From positions 1 through 64,000 of the forward strand of contig NZ_JACOMF010000026.1 in assembly GCF_014283215.1 (NCBI RefSeq): 64,000 bases of DNA. Direction: 5' to 3'. This document shows, in pieces, positions 1-8,865 of this stretch; the stretch's first letter is position 1; the number at the start of each line of letters is the position of its first letter. The notes under the pieces are model-generated. The model saw only the letters and a program-made list of their open reading frames with translations, had not been told where the DNA came from and did not search any database. The position numbers and the translations under genes were made by a program. This DNA comes from Siccirubricoccus deserti. Its GTDB lineage: Bacteria; Pseudomonadota; Alphaproteobacteria; Acetobacterales; Acetobacteraceae.

Positions 1-48
1 CGCGATCGCCGACCATTGCTCATCGCTCAGCCAGAACAGTACCGACAT
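1..48 (-). CDS. IS5-type transposase, N-terminal fragment cut by window edge
   Basis: Read on the minus strand from an ATG at 48, the first 16 codons give MSVLFWLSDEQWSAIA. This resembles the start of IS5-group transposases, where an LSDEQW motif opens the N-terminal DNA-binding domain. Only 16 residues are visible and the rest lies to the left of the window, so whether the gene is intact is unknown. The 150 bases to its right (49-206) probably include the end of the insertion sequence, but I could not identify a terminal inverted repeat because only one end is visible. Confidence 0.6.
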   Translation of the reverse strand, partial: MSVLFWLSDEQWSAIA

Positions 49-206
49 GCGCAAGCCCCTGATGCCCAAGGGGCAGCGAATCACAACCGGCCGGGCCACT
101 CAAAGCGGTAATCGAGTTCCGAGCCTAGGGCGCCCGCCAAAAATCCTTTCCCGTTACCTCGGCCGATGCTTTCCTCCCGGGCAAGAAACCACCCGGGAGG
201 ACAATC

Positions 207-1187
207 ATGCGTCGCCGCAGCCTGCTGCCGGCCCTCGCCATGCTGCCGCTTGCGGCACGGGCGCAGGGCTTCGCCGAACGGCCGGTCAGCCTCGTCACCG
301 GCTATTCGCCGGGCGGCTCCACCGACATTGCGGCGCGCATGCTGTCGGATCGCTTCGCGGCGCATCTCGGCGCCGGGTCGCGCGTCGTCGTGGAGAACCG
401 GCCCGGCGCGGCCGGGGCGGTTGCCAGCGAATGGCTGCGGCGGCAGCCGGCGGATGGCTTCACCCTGCTGCTGGCCGAGACCGGGTCCCATGCCATCGCG
501 CCCAATGCCATCGCCAATTGGAATCGCTACGACCCGGTGAGCGACTTCACCCATCTCGGCATCATCGGCGCGCCGCCGTTGATTCTGGTGGTGAACAACC
601 GCTTCCCCGGCCGCAACGCCGCCGGGACGGTGGAGGCGCTGCGCCGTGCCCCGCCCGAGAGCATCACCTATGCCACCTCCGGCGTCGGCGGCGTGCTGCA
701 TCTGGCCGCCGAGTTGCTCGGCCAGCACCTCGGTACCCGCTTCGTGCACGTGCCCTACCGCAGTGGCGCGCAGATGCTGCAGTCGATCCACACCGGGGAA
801 GCCCAATTCGGCATCGCCGCCCTGGCCTCGGCCAACCAGATGGTGCGGGACGGCATGGTGCGGGGCGTCGCCGTCACCGGCCAGCGGCGCTTCCCGACCT
901 ATCCTGATACGCCGACCCTGAACGAGAGCGGGGTGCGCGGCTTCGAATTCGACACCTGGTTCATCCTGGTCGGCCCGCCCGGCATGCCGGTGCCGATTGC
1001 CAGCGCCATCAACCGCGCCCTGGTCGCCAGCCTGCACGAGGACCCGCTGCGCGACCGGCTGATGGCCGCCGGCCACGATGCCTGGCGCGCCCCGAACGGG
1101 CTGGAGGAGGCAAGGGCCTTCATCATCCGCGAGCAGGCGAAATACCGCGACGTGGTCGCCCGCACCGGCGTCCGGCTGGAGGGCTGA
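207..1187 (+). CDS. Bug/TctC-family tripartite tricarboxylate transporter substrate-binding protein
   Basis: A periplasmic solute receptor of 326 residues, the usual size for the Bug/TctC family, which binds small carboxylates or similar ligands. Residues 1-20 form a signal peptide (RRR, hydrophobic core, cleavage near AARA/QG). The family hallmarks follow: RPVSLVTGYSPGGSTDI near residue 26 (the ligand-binding first loop), an ENRPGAAG motif near 63 and a VPYRSG motif near 184. A GGGAGG ribosome site sits just upstream of the ATG. No TctA or TctB membrane genes lie nearby, so this is an orphan receptor, which is common in Acetobacteraceae and Burkholderiales. The ligand cannot be told from sequence. 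Confidence 0.93.
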   Translation: MRRRSLLPALAMLPLAARAQGFAERPVSLVTGYSPGGSTDIAARMLSDRFAAHLGAGSRVVVENRPGAAGAVASEWLRRQPADGFTLLLAETGSHAIAPNAIANWNRYDPVSDFTHLGIIGAPPLILVVNNRFPGRNAAGTVEALRRAPPESITYATSGVGGVLHLAAELLGQHLGTRFVHVPYRSGAQMLQSIHTGEAQFGIAALASANQMVRDGMVRGVAVTGQRRFPTYPDTPTLNESGVRGFEFDTWFILVGPPGMPVPIASAINRALVASLHEDPLRDRLMAAGHDAWRAPNGLEEARAFIIREQAKYRDVVARTGVRLEG

Positions 1188-1260
1188 GCATGCGCCGATG
1201 AGGCTGCATCAGGGCCTAGGGCCGCTCCACCCTGCCGCGCCGATGCAGATCGGCCCGGCT

Positions 1261-2088
1261 TCAGGGCCCGGGCTCGGCAGCCTCCGCCACCTGCAATGCG
1301 GGCCGCGCATAGCGATGGGCATTTGAGGCGCCTTCGTTCCGGCCTTTCCAAACGAAGATCAGATTATGCTCGAAGCTGATGCGGGTGATGTTGCGGGCGA
1401 GCGCCAACCGGCGCAAGTCGAGCTCATCATGCGAGAGGAATTCCGAGTAATTCAGGTATTTCGCAAGCTCGACGAATTCGCCCACGCAGGTGCCGGCAAA
1501 TGCGGGATCATGGACGTGCCGTCCGCCCCATGATGGGCCACCGTGCTCACTTGGCCAGTAGGAGGTCTGAACGTCCTCGATGACGTACACCCCGCCATCC
1601 TTCAGGTACGGAAACAGCCGCTCGAATGAGAACAGCTGATGTGCGTTAATGTGCGACCCATCGTCAATGATGACGTCAAAAGGGCCTTCCTTCCGGGCCA
1701 CAGCCTCGAGGTCGCCGGCGGAACTCTGGTCGCCCTGATAGATGCGGGTCTTTGCTCCCGCCATGCCGAATTTCGGTTCGATATCCATACCGATAGTGGT
1801 GGCGAAGGGGAAATAACACCGCCATGCCAGCAGGGATGCGCCGCTGAGTAGGCCGATCTCCAGCAGGGTGATGCGCCGGAACCGCAGCTTGCGGAAGGCT
1901 GCGGCATAGGCGGCGCCGTAGGAATGCTCGTTCGGCAGTTGCTTGTCCGAGCCAAAGATCGTGAAGATACGCTCCAGCGGCAGGGCCAGCACCGACAGGC
2001 ATCCCGCGATGACATAGCGGTCCCGATAGGTGGTGCGCTGCTTCTTGTTGGTACGCGGTGTCGCAAGCCTGGCCAAGGTGCCAATCAT
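1261..2088 (-). CDS. Class I SAM-dependent methyltransferase (Methyltransf_24-like)
   Basis: A 275-residue protein that resembles the small-molecule or sugar O-methyltransferases related to macrocin and rhamnosyl methyltransferases. The stretch LLEIGLLSGASLLAW (near residue 75) occupies the glycine-rich SAM-binding position. IGMDIEP (near 98) gives the acidic residue after strand beta2, and FDVIIDDGSH (near 137) is the motif IV/metal-site region typical of this subgroup. It ends a convergent pair with the preceding receptor gene. The upstream 170 bases are noticeably AT-rich (2090-2175) compared with the neighbours, which suggests its own promoter and possibly a transferred gene. The substrate is unknown. 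Confidence 0.75.
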   Translation of the reverse strand: MIGTLARLATPRTNKKQRTTYRDRYVIAGCLSVLALPLERIFTIFGSDKQLPNEHSYGAAYAAAFRKLRFRRITLLEIGLLSGASLLAWRCYFPFATTIGMDIEPKFGMAGAKTRIYQGDQSSAGDLEAVARKEGPFDVIIDDGSHINAHQLFSFERLFPYLKDGGVYVIEDVQTSYWPSEHGGPSWGGRHVHDPAFAGTCVGEFVELAKYLNYSEFLSHDELDLRRLALARNITRISFEHNLIFVWKGRNEGASNAHRYARPALQVAEAAEPGP

Positions 2089-2261
2089 CGCTGGTGTTTC
2101 CCGTACCGCTTCTGCATGGAAGAATTTCGTAGCGCCTTAATGCACTTTTTATAATCATATAGCAATATTATGGCCTACGAAGGTCCGGTCCGCGGGCAGA
2201 TTTCCAGCACGGCTGGACGGCCCTGGCCTTGCCGCGGCTGCGGCGCCTCACAGCCCCGCAG

Positions 2262-3530
2262 TCAGATGCGGAACGTCTCGATCAGCGTCGCCGCCCGCGG
2301 CAGCGCATCCGGGTTGCGCGCCATGGCCCACATCTCCGCCCAGCGCGGGCCGAAGCCGGGCGCGACGCTGCGGCGGAATTTCTCCCGCAGCGCCGCTTCC
2401 GGCAGCGGACGGTCGGGGTCGCCGGGGGTGCCGATGACCATGCGCTCCCGCACGCTGCCATCCGCCAGGTGCAGCCGCAGCCGGCAGAGGCGCTCGCCCG
2501 GCTGGCGCGCGGTGAACTCCGGCGCTTCCCGCACCGTGACCTTCGCCGCCAGGGCGCGGGTCCGCGGGTCGGCAATGGCCTCCTCGGCGAAGGCCTCGAT
2601 CCAGGCATGGCCCTTGGTGATGCGCGTCGCCACGGCGAAGGGGATGCTGAAGCGGCCGGCAATGGGCGAGACCGGCGCCCGCTCCGCCAGGGTGGCGGCG
2701 GAGGCGAAGGTGGCGACCTCGATCGCCTCGACCTGCTCGGGCCGGATCGGCGCGTCGGCCAGCAGCAGCTCGATCGCCTCCAGCGCACCCTGGGTCTCGC
2801 GACAGCAAGCATGCTGCTTCAGGAAGCTCTCCAGGATGAAGGGGCGGTCGGCCGTGGCGGCATAGGCGGCGGCATCGAACGCCTCGCCGATCACCTGGCC
2901 GAAGACCACCGCAATGCCGTCCGGTTCGCCAGTGATGCCGGCCTCCACCAGATCCGCCGCCAGCAAGCCGTTCTGCGCCGCCGCCCCGGCATAGACATTG
3001 CGCACCGAGCCACCACGGAGCGAGGCGGTGGCGCTGGTGGCAAGACCCAGGCTGGCCGCCACCTCCAGCGTCGCCCGGGTGCGCGCCGCATCCTGCCGGC
3101 GCAGCGCGGCGACGGCTGCCGCGGCGCCGATCACCCCCCAGGTGCCATGCGGATGCGCCGCCGGCCGCAGCCGCATGGCATGGCCGACGCGTGAGCCGGC
3201 GTGGTAGCCGGCGATCACCGCCGAGAGCAGCGCCTCGCCGCTCGGGTCGGCGGCGGCGGCCTCGGCCAAAGCCGGGGCAACGGCATGGATCGCCGGATGA
3301 CCGCCGGCAGCGTAATTGCCCTCATCCAATTCCACGGCGGTGCCGGCCAGCCCGGTGATGAAGGCGGCCATCGGCGGCGGCGCTGCGGCGGCGGTGCCGA
3401 TCAGCGGCACGCCGCCGGTGGCGTGGCGGACAACCAAGGCGGCGACGCTCGCCTCCCGATGGCCGGCGAGGATGGCGCCGAGGGTATCGGCGAAGACGAG
3501 GGCGGCGTGGTCACGGAGCGCATCGGGCAT
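2262..3530 (-). CDS. MmgE/PrpD family protein
   Basis: A 422-residue protein of the MmgE/PrpD family, which includes 2-methylcitrate dehydratase and cis-aconitate decarboxylase-like enzymes. An ATG at 3530 (MPDALRDHAALVFADTLG) begins the conserved N-terminal helix. The same frame is open further upstream, but that part is low-complexity and overlaps the divergent gene, so I reject a longer start. Conserved pieces include AGTAVELDEGNYAAGGHP, matching the family's active-site D-D/HP region, and HPHGTWGVIGAAAA. The C-terminal domain carries the usual KQHACCRETQGALEAI segment. There is no prpC or prpB next to it, so its role in propionate metabolism is not supported and the substrate stays open. 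Confidence 0.85.
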   Translation of the reverse strand: MPDALRDHAALVFADTLGAILAGHREASVAALVVRHATGGVPLIGTAAAAPPPMAAFITGLAGTAVELDEGNYAAGGHPAIHAVAPALAEAAAADPSGEALLSAVIAGYHAGSRVGHAMRLRPAAHPHGTWGVIGAAAAVAALRRQDAARTRATLEVAASLGLATSATASLRGGSVRNVYAGAAAQNGLLAADLVEAGITGEPDGIAVVFGQVIGEAFDAAAYAATADRPFILESFLKQHACCRETQGALEAIELLLADAPIRPEQVEAIEVATFASAATLAERAPVSPIAGRFSIPFAVATRITKGHAWIEAFAEEAIADPRTRALAAKVTVREAPEFTARQPGERLCRLRLHLADGSVRERMVIGTPGDPDRPLPEAALREKFRRSVAPGFGPRWAEMWAMARNPDALPRAATLIETFRI

Positions 3531-5418
3531 GCGGGGAGTGTGCCGAGGCGGTGGGGCAGCGGCTAGTGGTGTCTCCGGGCGTGGCCACGCCCCCGCCTCA
3601 CCTTCGGCGTTCACTTGCGCTATCCTCGGCACCCGATCCGGAATCCCGCCCCTGCCCTCTACCTCCCGCATCGCCTCCCTCGCCTTGCTGCTGCCTTTCC
3701 TGCGGCCCTATCGAGGCCGGGTTGTCCTGGCCGGGCTGGCGTTGCTGGTCGCCGCCGGGCTGATGCTCTCGCTCGGCCAGGGGCTGCGGCACCTGATCGA
3801 TGCCGGCTTCGCCAGTGCCAGCGCCGAACGGCTGGACAGCGCCGCCCTGGCGATGTTCGGCCTCGTCGCCGGGCTCGGCGTCGCCTCCTGCAGCCGCTAT
3901 TGGCTGGTGACCTGGCTGGGCGAGCGGGTTGCCGCAGACCTGCGGCGCCGGGTCTTCGACCATCTGCTGAGCCTCTCGCCGGCCTGGTTCGAGACGGCGC
4001 GGACCGGCGACATCCTCTCCCGCCTGAGCGCCGATGTGGCGCTGCTGCAGGCGCTGATCGGCGCCGCGGTGTCGCAGGGGCTGCGCAACGCGCTGATGCT
4101 GGTCGGCGCCTTCGCCATGCTGCTGGTGACCAGCCTGAAGCTGGCCGGGCTGGTCGCCGTGGTGGTGCCGCTGGTGGTGCTGCCGCTGGTGGTCTTCGGC
4201 CGGCGGGAGAAGCGGCTGAGCCGCACGGTGCAGGAGCGCGTCGCCGACCTCGGGGTGACGGCGGAGGAGGTGATCCATGGCCTCCGCACGGTCCAGGCCT
4301 TCACCCGGGAGCCGGAGGAGCGGCGGCGCTATGCCGCCCAGGCCGAGGCTTCGGTGGTGGCGGCGCAGCGCCGCATCGGCAGCCGGGCGATGCTGATCCT
4401 GGCGGTGATCCTGCTCGGCTTCGGCGCCATCACCTTCGCCCTCTGGGTCGGCGGGCGGGACGTGCTGGCGGGGCGGATGAGTGGCGGGGAGCTGTCCGCC
4501 TTCGTGCTCTATGCCGTGCTGATGGCCAGTTCCGGCGCCCAGCTCAGCGAGGTCTGGGGCGAGATCCAGCGCGCCGCCGGCGCGGCGGAGCGGCTGGTGG
4601 AGCTGCTGCGGGTCCACCCCGGCATCACCGCCCCGGCATGCCCAACCTTGCTGCCCGCCCCGACCCGAGGCCGGATCCGGTTCGAGGATGTCAGCTTCCG
4701 CTACCCGACGCGGCCCGAGCCGCCGGCGCTGGAGGGCTTCAGCCTGACGGTCGAGCCGGGCGAGACGGTGGCGCTGGTCGGCCCTTCCGGCGCCGGCAAG
4801 ACCACGGTGCTGCAGCTGCTGCTGCGCTTTTACGACCCGCAGTCGGGGCGCATCACGCTGGATGGTGCCGACATCGCTGCGGTGGATCCGGCGGCGCTGC
4901 GGGCGCGGCTGGGGCTGGTGCCGCAGGATCCGGTGATCTTCACCGCCAGCGCCGCCGACAACATCCGCTTCGGCCGACCGGAGGCGACCGAGGTCGAGGT
5001 CGTGGCCGCCGCCCGCGCCGCCGCCGCGGATGGCTTCCTGGCGGCGTTGCCGCAGGGCTATGCCAGCTTCCTCGGCACCAAGGGGGTGATGCTCTCGGGC
5101 GGCCAGCGGCAGCGGGTGGCGATCGCCCGCGCGATCCTGCGCGACCCGGCGGTGCTGCTGCTGGACGAGGCGACCAGCGCCCTGGATGCCGAAAGCGAGC
5201 AGGCGGTGCAGCAGGCGCTGGAACGGCTGGCGCGCGGTCGCACCACGCTGGTGGTGGCGCACCGCCTGGCCACCGTCCGCCGCGCCGACCGCATCGTGGT
5301 GATGGAGGCGGGGCGGATCGTCGCCATTGGCACGCATGAGGCGCTGGTGCGGGAAGGCGGGCTCTATGGCCGGCTGGCGGCGCTGCAATTCGGCCTCAGC
5401 GACGCGGCAGCCGGCTGA
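3529..5418 (+). CDS. ABC exporter, fused permease and ATPase
   Basis: A type IV ABC half-transporter: an N-terminal six-helix membrane domain followed by a nucleotide-binding domain. The ATPase part shows Walker A (GPSGAGKTT), a Q-loop (LVPQDPVIF), the signature LSGGQRQRV and Walker B (LLLDEATSALD), then an H-loop (VVAHRLATV). It resembles the MsbA/LapB-like multidrug or lipid exporters seen across Alphaproteobacteria. The start is uncertain. The ATG at 3529 has a GGAG upstream but overlaps the first codon of the divergent PrpD gene. Homology to the family begins only near 3670, where CTG (3652) or TTG (3685) could serve instead. No adaptor or outer-membrane partner is adjacent. Confidence 0.88.
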   Translation: MRGVCRGGGAAASGVSGRGHAPASPSAFTCAILGTRSGIPPLPSTSRIASLALLLPFLRPYRGRVVLAGLALLVAAGLMLSLGQGLRHLIDAGFASASAERLDSAALAMFGLVAGLGVASCSRYWLVTWLGERVAADLRRRVFDHLLSLSPAWFETARTGDILSRLSADVALLQALIGAAVSQGLRNALMLVGAFAMLLVTSLKLAGLVAVVVPLVVLPLVVFGRREKRLSRTVQERVADLGVTAEEVIHGLRTVQAFTREPEERRRYAAQAEASVVAAQRRIGSRAMLILAVILLGFGAITFALWVGGRDVLAGRMSGGELSAFVLYAVLMASSGAQLSEVWGEIQRAAGAAERLVELLRVHPGITAPACPTLLPAPTRGRIRFEDVSFRYPTRPEPPALEGFSLTVEPGETVALVGPSGAGKTTVLQLLLRFYDPQSGRITLDGADIAAVDPAALRARLGLVPQDPVIFTASAADNIRFGRPEATEVEVVAAARAAAADGFLAALPQGYASFLGTKGVMLSGGQRQRVAIARAILRDPAVLLLDEATSALDAESEQAVQQALERLARGRTTLVVAHRLATVRRADRIVVMEAGRIVAIGTHEALVREGGLYGRLAALQFGLSDAAAG

Positions 5419-5476
5419 GCGAAGCTGCTGGCGCCGTGGTGCGGCGCGTGGAACCATATCGGCAGGAGCACCGCCG

Positions 5477-5926
5477 ATGCCGACCGCCTATTTCCTCAAC
5501 GGGCCGAATGTCAACCTCTACGGACTGGACCGCTCCGGCACCTATGGAAGCTGGAGCTTCCCGGCGATCCGCGCCCGCTGCCTCGCCGCCGCCGAGCGTG
5601 CCGGGCTGGTGCTGGAATGCCGCCAGACCAATGACGAGGGCCAGCTCATCGACTGGCTCCAGGAGGCGAGGGAAAGGGCGGATGGCGTGCTGATCAACGC
5701 CGCCGGCCTCTCCTACACCTCCATCGCGGTGATGGATGCGCTGCTGATGATCGATGGCCCGGTGCTGGAGGTCCACATGAGCAATATTCACCGGCGCGAG
5801 GCCTTCCGGCACGCCACCTTCATCAGCCGCGCGGCGACCGCGACGATCTGCGGGCTCGGTCCGCTGGGCTACGAACTGGCGATCGGCGCCATGGCGGAGC
5901 TCATCGCCGCCGGGGCGCGCCGCTGA
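5477..5926 (+). CDS. aroQ: Type II 3-dehydroquinate dehydratase-like protein with altered active site
   Basis: A 149-residue protein matching the small dodecameric type II dehydroquinases of the shikimate and quinate pathways. It keeps NGPNVNLYG (8-16), the loop tyrosine (Tyr23) and a nearby arginine (Arg19), the QTNDEGQLIDW segment (50-60), Asn74, and EVHMSNIHRREAFR (98-111) with His100 and Arg111. Where the family has N-x-x-x-x-T-H-T-S, this protein reads NAAGLSYTS, so the conserved histidine (His81 in the Mycobacterium tuberculosis enzyme) is Tyr80. The ATG follows GGAGCACCGCC, 58 bases after the ABC exporter. The fold assignment is firm, but activity as a biosynthetic dehydroquinase is not. 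Confidence 0.82.
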   Translation: MPTAYFLNGPNVNLYGLDRSGTYGSWSFPAIRARCLAAAERAGLVLECRQTNDEGQLIDWLQEARERADGVLINAAGLSYTSIAVMDALLMIDGPVLEVHMSNIHRREAFRHATFISRAATATICGLGPLGYELAIGAMAELIAAGARR

Positions 5927-6226
5927 TGGTTGCGGTCGCCTTCCGGAGCAGCCCGTCGCGCCCCGTCGCGATCCGCTCTGCAGCGGATTGCGTTCATGCC
6001 TGAACGAGAGCGGATGCACGCTCCGGGGCATTCGCGCCGCTCCGCGATCACACCTCTACCAGACCACGGAATAACAGGGCGGTGCACTCCTGTTTTCGTC
6101 ATGCGCGGGCTTGACCCGTGCATCCGGATCCTTAGAAAAAATCAGTTGGTTGGAAACGGCCGGTCAGGCCGGGCCGCGACGAGGAGGTGGCTGTCACGAG
6201 CGTGGCCTGCGCTTCTCCGCAGCCTG
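5927..6226. other. Intergenic stretch with a REP-like palindrome
   Basis: About 300 bases between aroQ and folE, which converge here. I see no credible gene. It contains a small hairpin GTTCA-TGCC-TGAAC near 5992-6005 and a REP-like palindrome at 6101-6123, listed separately. Confidence 0.5.
6101..6123. repeat. REP-like palindromic element
   Basis: ATGCGCGGG-CTTGA-CCCGTGCAT forms a 9-base stem with one G-U type mismatch around a 5-base loop. The core GGGCTTGACCC preceded by GTCATG matches short palindromes that recur between genes in many Alphaproteobacteria. I noticed only one copy in this window, so its repetitive nature is inferred from general knowledge. It sits between two convergent genes, as REP-type elements usually do. 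Confidence 0.5.
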
Positions 6227-6811
6227 CTAGGCCGGCGCCTTGATCAGCGCCATTAGCTCCCGCCGCGTATTCGCATCATCGCGGAAGGCGCCCAGCATGC
6301 GGCTGGTGACCATCGACGCGCCGTGCTGGTGCACGCCGCGGGTGGTCATGCATTGGTGCTCGCTCTCGATCACCACGCCGACCCCCTTCGGCTTCAGCAC
6401 CGCCTCGATGGTATTGGCGATCTGGGCCGTCAGCTTCTCCTGGATCTGCAAGCGCTTGGCATAGGCGTGCACCACCCGGGCCAACTTGCTGATGCCGACG
6501 ACGCGATGCGCCGGCAGGTAGGCGACATGCGCGACCCCGATGATCGGCACCATATGGTGCTCGCAATAGCTCTCCAGCCGAATGTTCTTCAGCAGGACGA
6601 TCTCGTCATAGCCCTCGGTCTCGGCGAAGGTACGTTCCAGCAACGCGACCGGGTCGATGGCGTAGCCGGCGAAGAATTCCTCATAGGCGCGGGCGACGCG
6701 GGCGGGCGTGTCGTGCAGCCCCTCGCGCGCCGGGTCGTCGCCGGCCCAGCGGATCAGGGTGCGGATGGCGGCCTCGGCCTCGGCACGACTGGGTCGTTCG
6801 ACGTGCGACAT
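6227..6811 (-). CDS. folE: GTP cyclohydrolase I
   Basis: Converts GTP to 7,8-dihydroneopterin triphosphate, the first step of folate synthesis (and a feed for queuosine synthesis). It has 194 residues, a normal length for the short bacterial form. Zinc ligands are visible as Cys83 and His86 in SYCEHHMVP and Cys154 in [10 protein letters not shown]. The catalytic [18 protein letters not shown] stretch (near 108-125) is intact. The ATG is preceded by AAGGAG. It stands alone between a convergent aroQ-like gene and a merR/ihfA block. Confidence is high because all active-site motifs are present. Confidence 0.96.
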   Translation of the reverse strand: MSHVERPSRAEAEAAIRTLIRWAGDDPAREGLHDTPARVARAYEEFFAGYAIDPVALLERTFAETEGYDEIVLLKNIRLESYCEHHMVPIIGVAHVAYLPAHRVVGISKLARVVHAYAKRLQIQEKLTAQIANTIEAVLKPKGVGVVIESEHQCMTTRGVHQHGASMVTSRMLGAFRDDANTRRELMALIKAPA

Positions 6812-7039
6812 GGCAATTCTCCTTGCGGGCTCAACGCCGTTGCAAGGCTGGCGTTCGGCCGCCGCCTCTGCGAACGGCCGGTCGGGGGCGAAGGCTGGGC
6901 AGGTCTCGGCCGAGCCGACCGGCGCCAGGCTGCACCTGGTGCAGGATGCGGTAGCCGGCCCCCGCCGTAGTGGTCGCGGCCCGGATCAACCACAGCGCCA
7001 TGGTTGGCGGCGCGGCACAGCGGCCGCAGCAGAACCGCC

Positions 7040-7432
7040 CTAACGCCCGGCCAGCGCGTGCAGCTCGCCGGCGATGTCCTCCAGATCCTCCAGCACCGCG
7101 CGCAGGCTGGCGGCGCCTGACTCCGGCGGCTCGTGCAGCGCCAGCTCGGCGTCCTCCAGCCCGCCTTCCCGCAGCAGCCGCTGCACGCCCTTGATGGTGT
7201 AGCCCTGGGTGTAGAGCAGGTCGGAGATGCGCCGCAGCAGGGCGATATCCTCCGGCCGGTAGTAGCGCCGGCCGCCGCCGCGCTTCAGCGGCTTGAGCTG
7301 GGGGAATTTCGTCTCCCAGAAGCGCAGCACATGCTGCGGGATCTGCAGGTCGTCGGCGACCTCGGAGATGGTCCGGAAGGCGGTTGGCGCCTTCTGCGCC
7401 CGTGGGCGGCCGTCCGTACCAGGATCACTCAC
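7040..7432 (-). CDS. MerR-family transcriptional regulator (ihfA-linked)
   Basis: A 130-residue regulator with a MerR-type winged helix: [20 protein letters not shown] (near 21-40) followed by the [20 protein letters not shown] wing and the [18 protein letters not shown] helix. It lacks metal-binding cysteines, so it is not a metal sensor. This short type directly downstream of ihfA is a conserved arrangement in Alphaproteobacteria. The spacing to ihfA is 9 bases, so the two are probably co-transcribed. Its effector and targets are unknown. Confidence 0.9.
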   Translation of the reverse strand: MSDPGTDGRPRAQKAPTAFRTISEVADDLQIPQHVLRFWETKFPQLKPLKRGGGRRYYRPEDIALLRRISDLLYTQGYTIKGVQRLLREGGLEDAELALHEPPESGAASLRAVLEDLEDIAGELHALAGR

Positions 7433-7441
7433 GGCAATCGC

Positions 7442-7756
7442 TCATTGGTCCTGCTCACCGCGCGGCACCGGCTGGCCGTTGATCCGCGCCCTCAGCACCT
7501 GGGAGGGGCGGAAGGACAGTACCTTGCGCGGCAGGATCGGCACCTCGATGCCGGTCTTCGGATTGCGGCCGACCCGCTGGCCCTTCTGCCGCACCATGAA
7601 AGTGCCGAAGGCGGAGATCTTCACCGCCTCGCCGGCCTCGAGGGTGGCGGCGACGCGCTCCAGCACCGTCTCCAGCAAGGCGGAGGATTCATTGCGCGAC
7701 AGCCCGACCTGGGAATAGATCGCCTCGGCCAGGTTGGCCCGCGTCAACGTGTTCAT
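7442..7756 (-). CDS. ihfA: Integration host factor subunit alpha
   Basis: A 104-residue HU/IHF-type DNA-bending protein that pairs with IhfB to bend DNA in recombination, replication and transcription. The beta-arm motif [12 protein letters not shown] (63-74) is the DNA-intercalating signature, and [20 protein letters not shown] is a normal IHF-alpha N-terminus. The ATG at 7756 was chosen because the family starts there. The open frame extends further upstream but runs through fabH on the same strand in another frame. It lies about 100 bases after fabH and just before the MerR gene. Confidence 0.96.
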   Translation of the reverse strand: MNTLTRANLAEAIYSQVGLSRNESSALLETVLERVAATLEAGEAVKISAFGTFMVRQKGQRVGRNPKTGIEVPILPRKVLSFRPSQVLRARINGQPVPRGEQDQ

Positions 7757-7854
7757 GGTCTGAGCCCGGTCCTGCAAGTCATTCTGGCAGCTAGGAAACC
7801 GGTATCCGCCGCGGCCGTCAACCTCGGTGGTGAAAATGCCTCGGGAACGGGCGC

Positions 7855-8835
7855 TCAGAAACGTGCCAGGGTGGCACCCCAGGTCAGGCCGCCGCCGATC
7901 GCCTCCATCACCACCAGGTCGCCGCGCTCGATCAGCCCGCGGGCCGAGGCATCGGCCAGCGCCAGCGGGATGGAAGCGGCGGAGGTGTTGGCGTGGCGGT
8001 CCACCGTCACCACCACCCGGTCCTTCGGCAGGCCAAGCTTCCTGCCCATGGCGTCGATGATGCGAAGGTTGGCCTGGTGCGGCACCAGCCAACGGATATC
8101 AGACTGCGCCAGCCCATTCGCCGTCAGCGCCTGATCGACCACGGCGGCGAGCTTGGAGACGGCATGGCGGAACACCTCCCGCCCTGCCATCCGCAGCAGG
8201 CCGGTGCCGCCGGTGCTGCCGGCGCCACCCTCGATGTGCAGGATATCGGCGAATCGCCCGTCGGAATGCATGTGGGTGGAAAGGATGCCGCGGTCGGTGG
8301 CATCACCCGCGCCTTCCCCGGCCGTCAGCACCACCGCCCCGGCGCCATCGCCGAACAGCACGCAGGTGCCGCGGTCGGTCCAGTCGAGGATGCGGGAATA
8401 GGTCTCGGCGCCGATTACCAGGGCGCAGCGCGCCTGGCCGGTGCGGATCAGCGCATCCGCGGCGCCGAGGGCGTAGATGAAGCCGGTGCAGGCGGCCGCC
8501 AGGTCGAAGGCGAAGCCCGGCCCGGCGCCGATGGCGGCCTGGACCCGCACCGCCGTGGCCGGGAAGGCGCTGTCCGGCGTCGCGGTGGCGACGATGACGC
8601 AATCGACCGCCGCGGCCGGAATGCCGGCGCGTTCCAGCGCCTGAAGCGCCGCCGCGGCGCCCATGGAGGAAGCGGTCTCGCCCGGCGCGGCGATGTGGCG
8701 CTGGCGAATGCCGGTGCGCTCGGTGATCCAGGCGTCGGAGGTCTCGATGCCGAATTCGGCTGCCAACTGGTCGTTGCGCACCACCCGTTCCGGCAGGTAG
8801 CCGCCACAGCCGGCAATCAGGGAGCGGATGGTCAT
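7855..8835 (-). CDS. fabH: Beta-ketoacyl-ACP synthase III
   Basis: Starts fatty-acid synthesis by condensing acetyl-CoA with malonyl-ACP. It has 326 residues. The catalytic triad is visible: Cys116 in [11 protein letters not shown], His253 in VPHQANLRI and Asn283 in HANTSAAS. It follows plsX by about 30 bases in the classic rpmF-plsX-fabH order, which coordinates phospholipid and fatty-acid synthesis. The start is supported by the family motif ([19 protein letters not shown]). Confidence 0.97.
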   Translation of the reverse strand: MTIRSLIAGCGGYLPERVVRNDQLAAEFGIETSDAWITERTGIRQRHIAAPGETASSMGAAAALQALERAGIPAAAVDCVIVATATPDSAFPATAVRVQAAIGAGPGFAFDLAAACTGFIYALGAADALIRTGQARCALVIGAETYSRILDWTDRGTCVLFGDGAGAVVLTAGEGAGDATDRGILSTHMHSDGRFADILHIEGGAGSTGGTGLLRMAGREVFRHAVSKLAAVVDQALTANGLAQSDIRWLVPHQANLRIIDAMGRKLGLPKDRVVVTVDRHANTSAASIPLALADASARGLIERGDLVVMEAIGGGLTWGATLARF

Positions 8836-8865
8836 GGCACGTTCCGGGATTCAGCGGCCAGAGGG

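Noticed and set aside
2229-3194. Long plus-strand open frame opposite the PrpD gene
   Set aside because: Protein is Arg/Gly/His-rich with no domain, typical of the antisense of high-GC genes; the minus-strand PrpD reading is clearly conserved.
3598-5457. Very long minus-strand open frame (619 codons) opposite the ABC exporter
   Set aside because: Composed of low-complexity Gln/Arg/His-rich sequence. It is the mirror of a well-conserved exporter with all ATPase motifs.
5930-6256. Short plus-strand frame between aroQ and folE
   Set aside because: No conserved feature, overlaps the REP-like palindrome and the end of folE.
6844-7014. A possible 56-residue minus-strand protein [19 protein letters not shown]...
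   Set aside because: No signal-peptide cleavage site, no ribosome site and an Arg-rich random tail; not supported.
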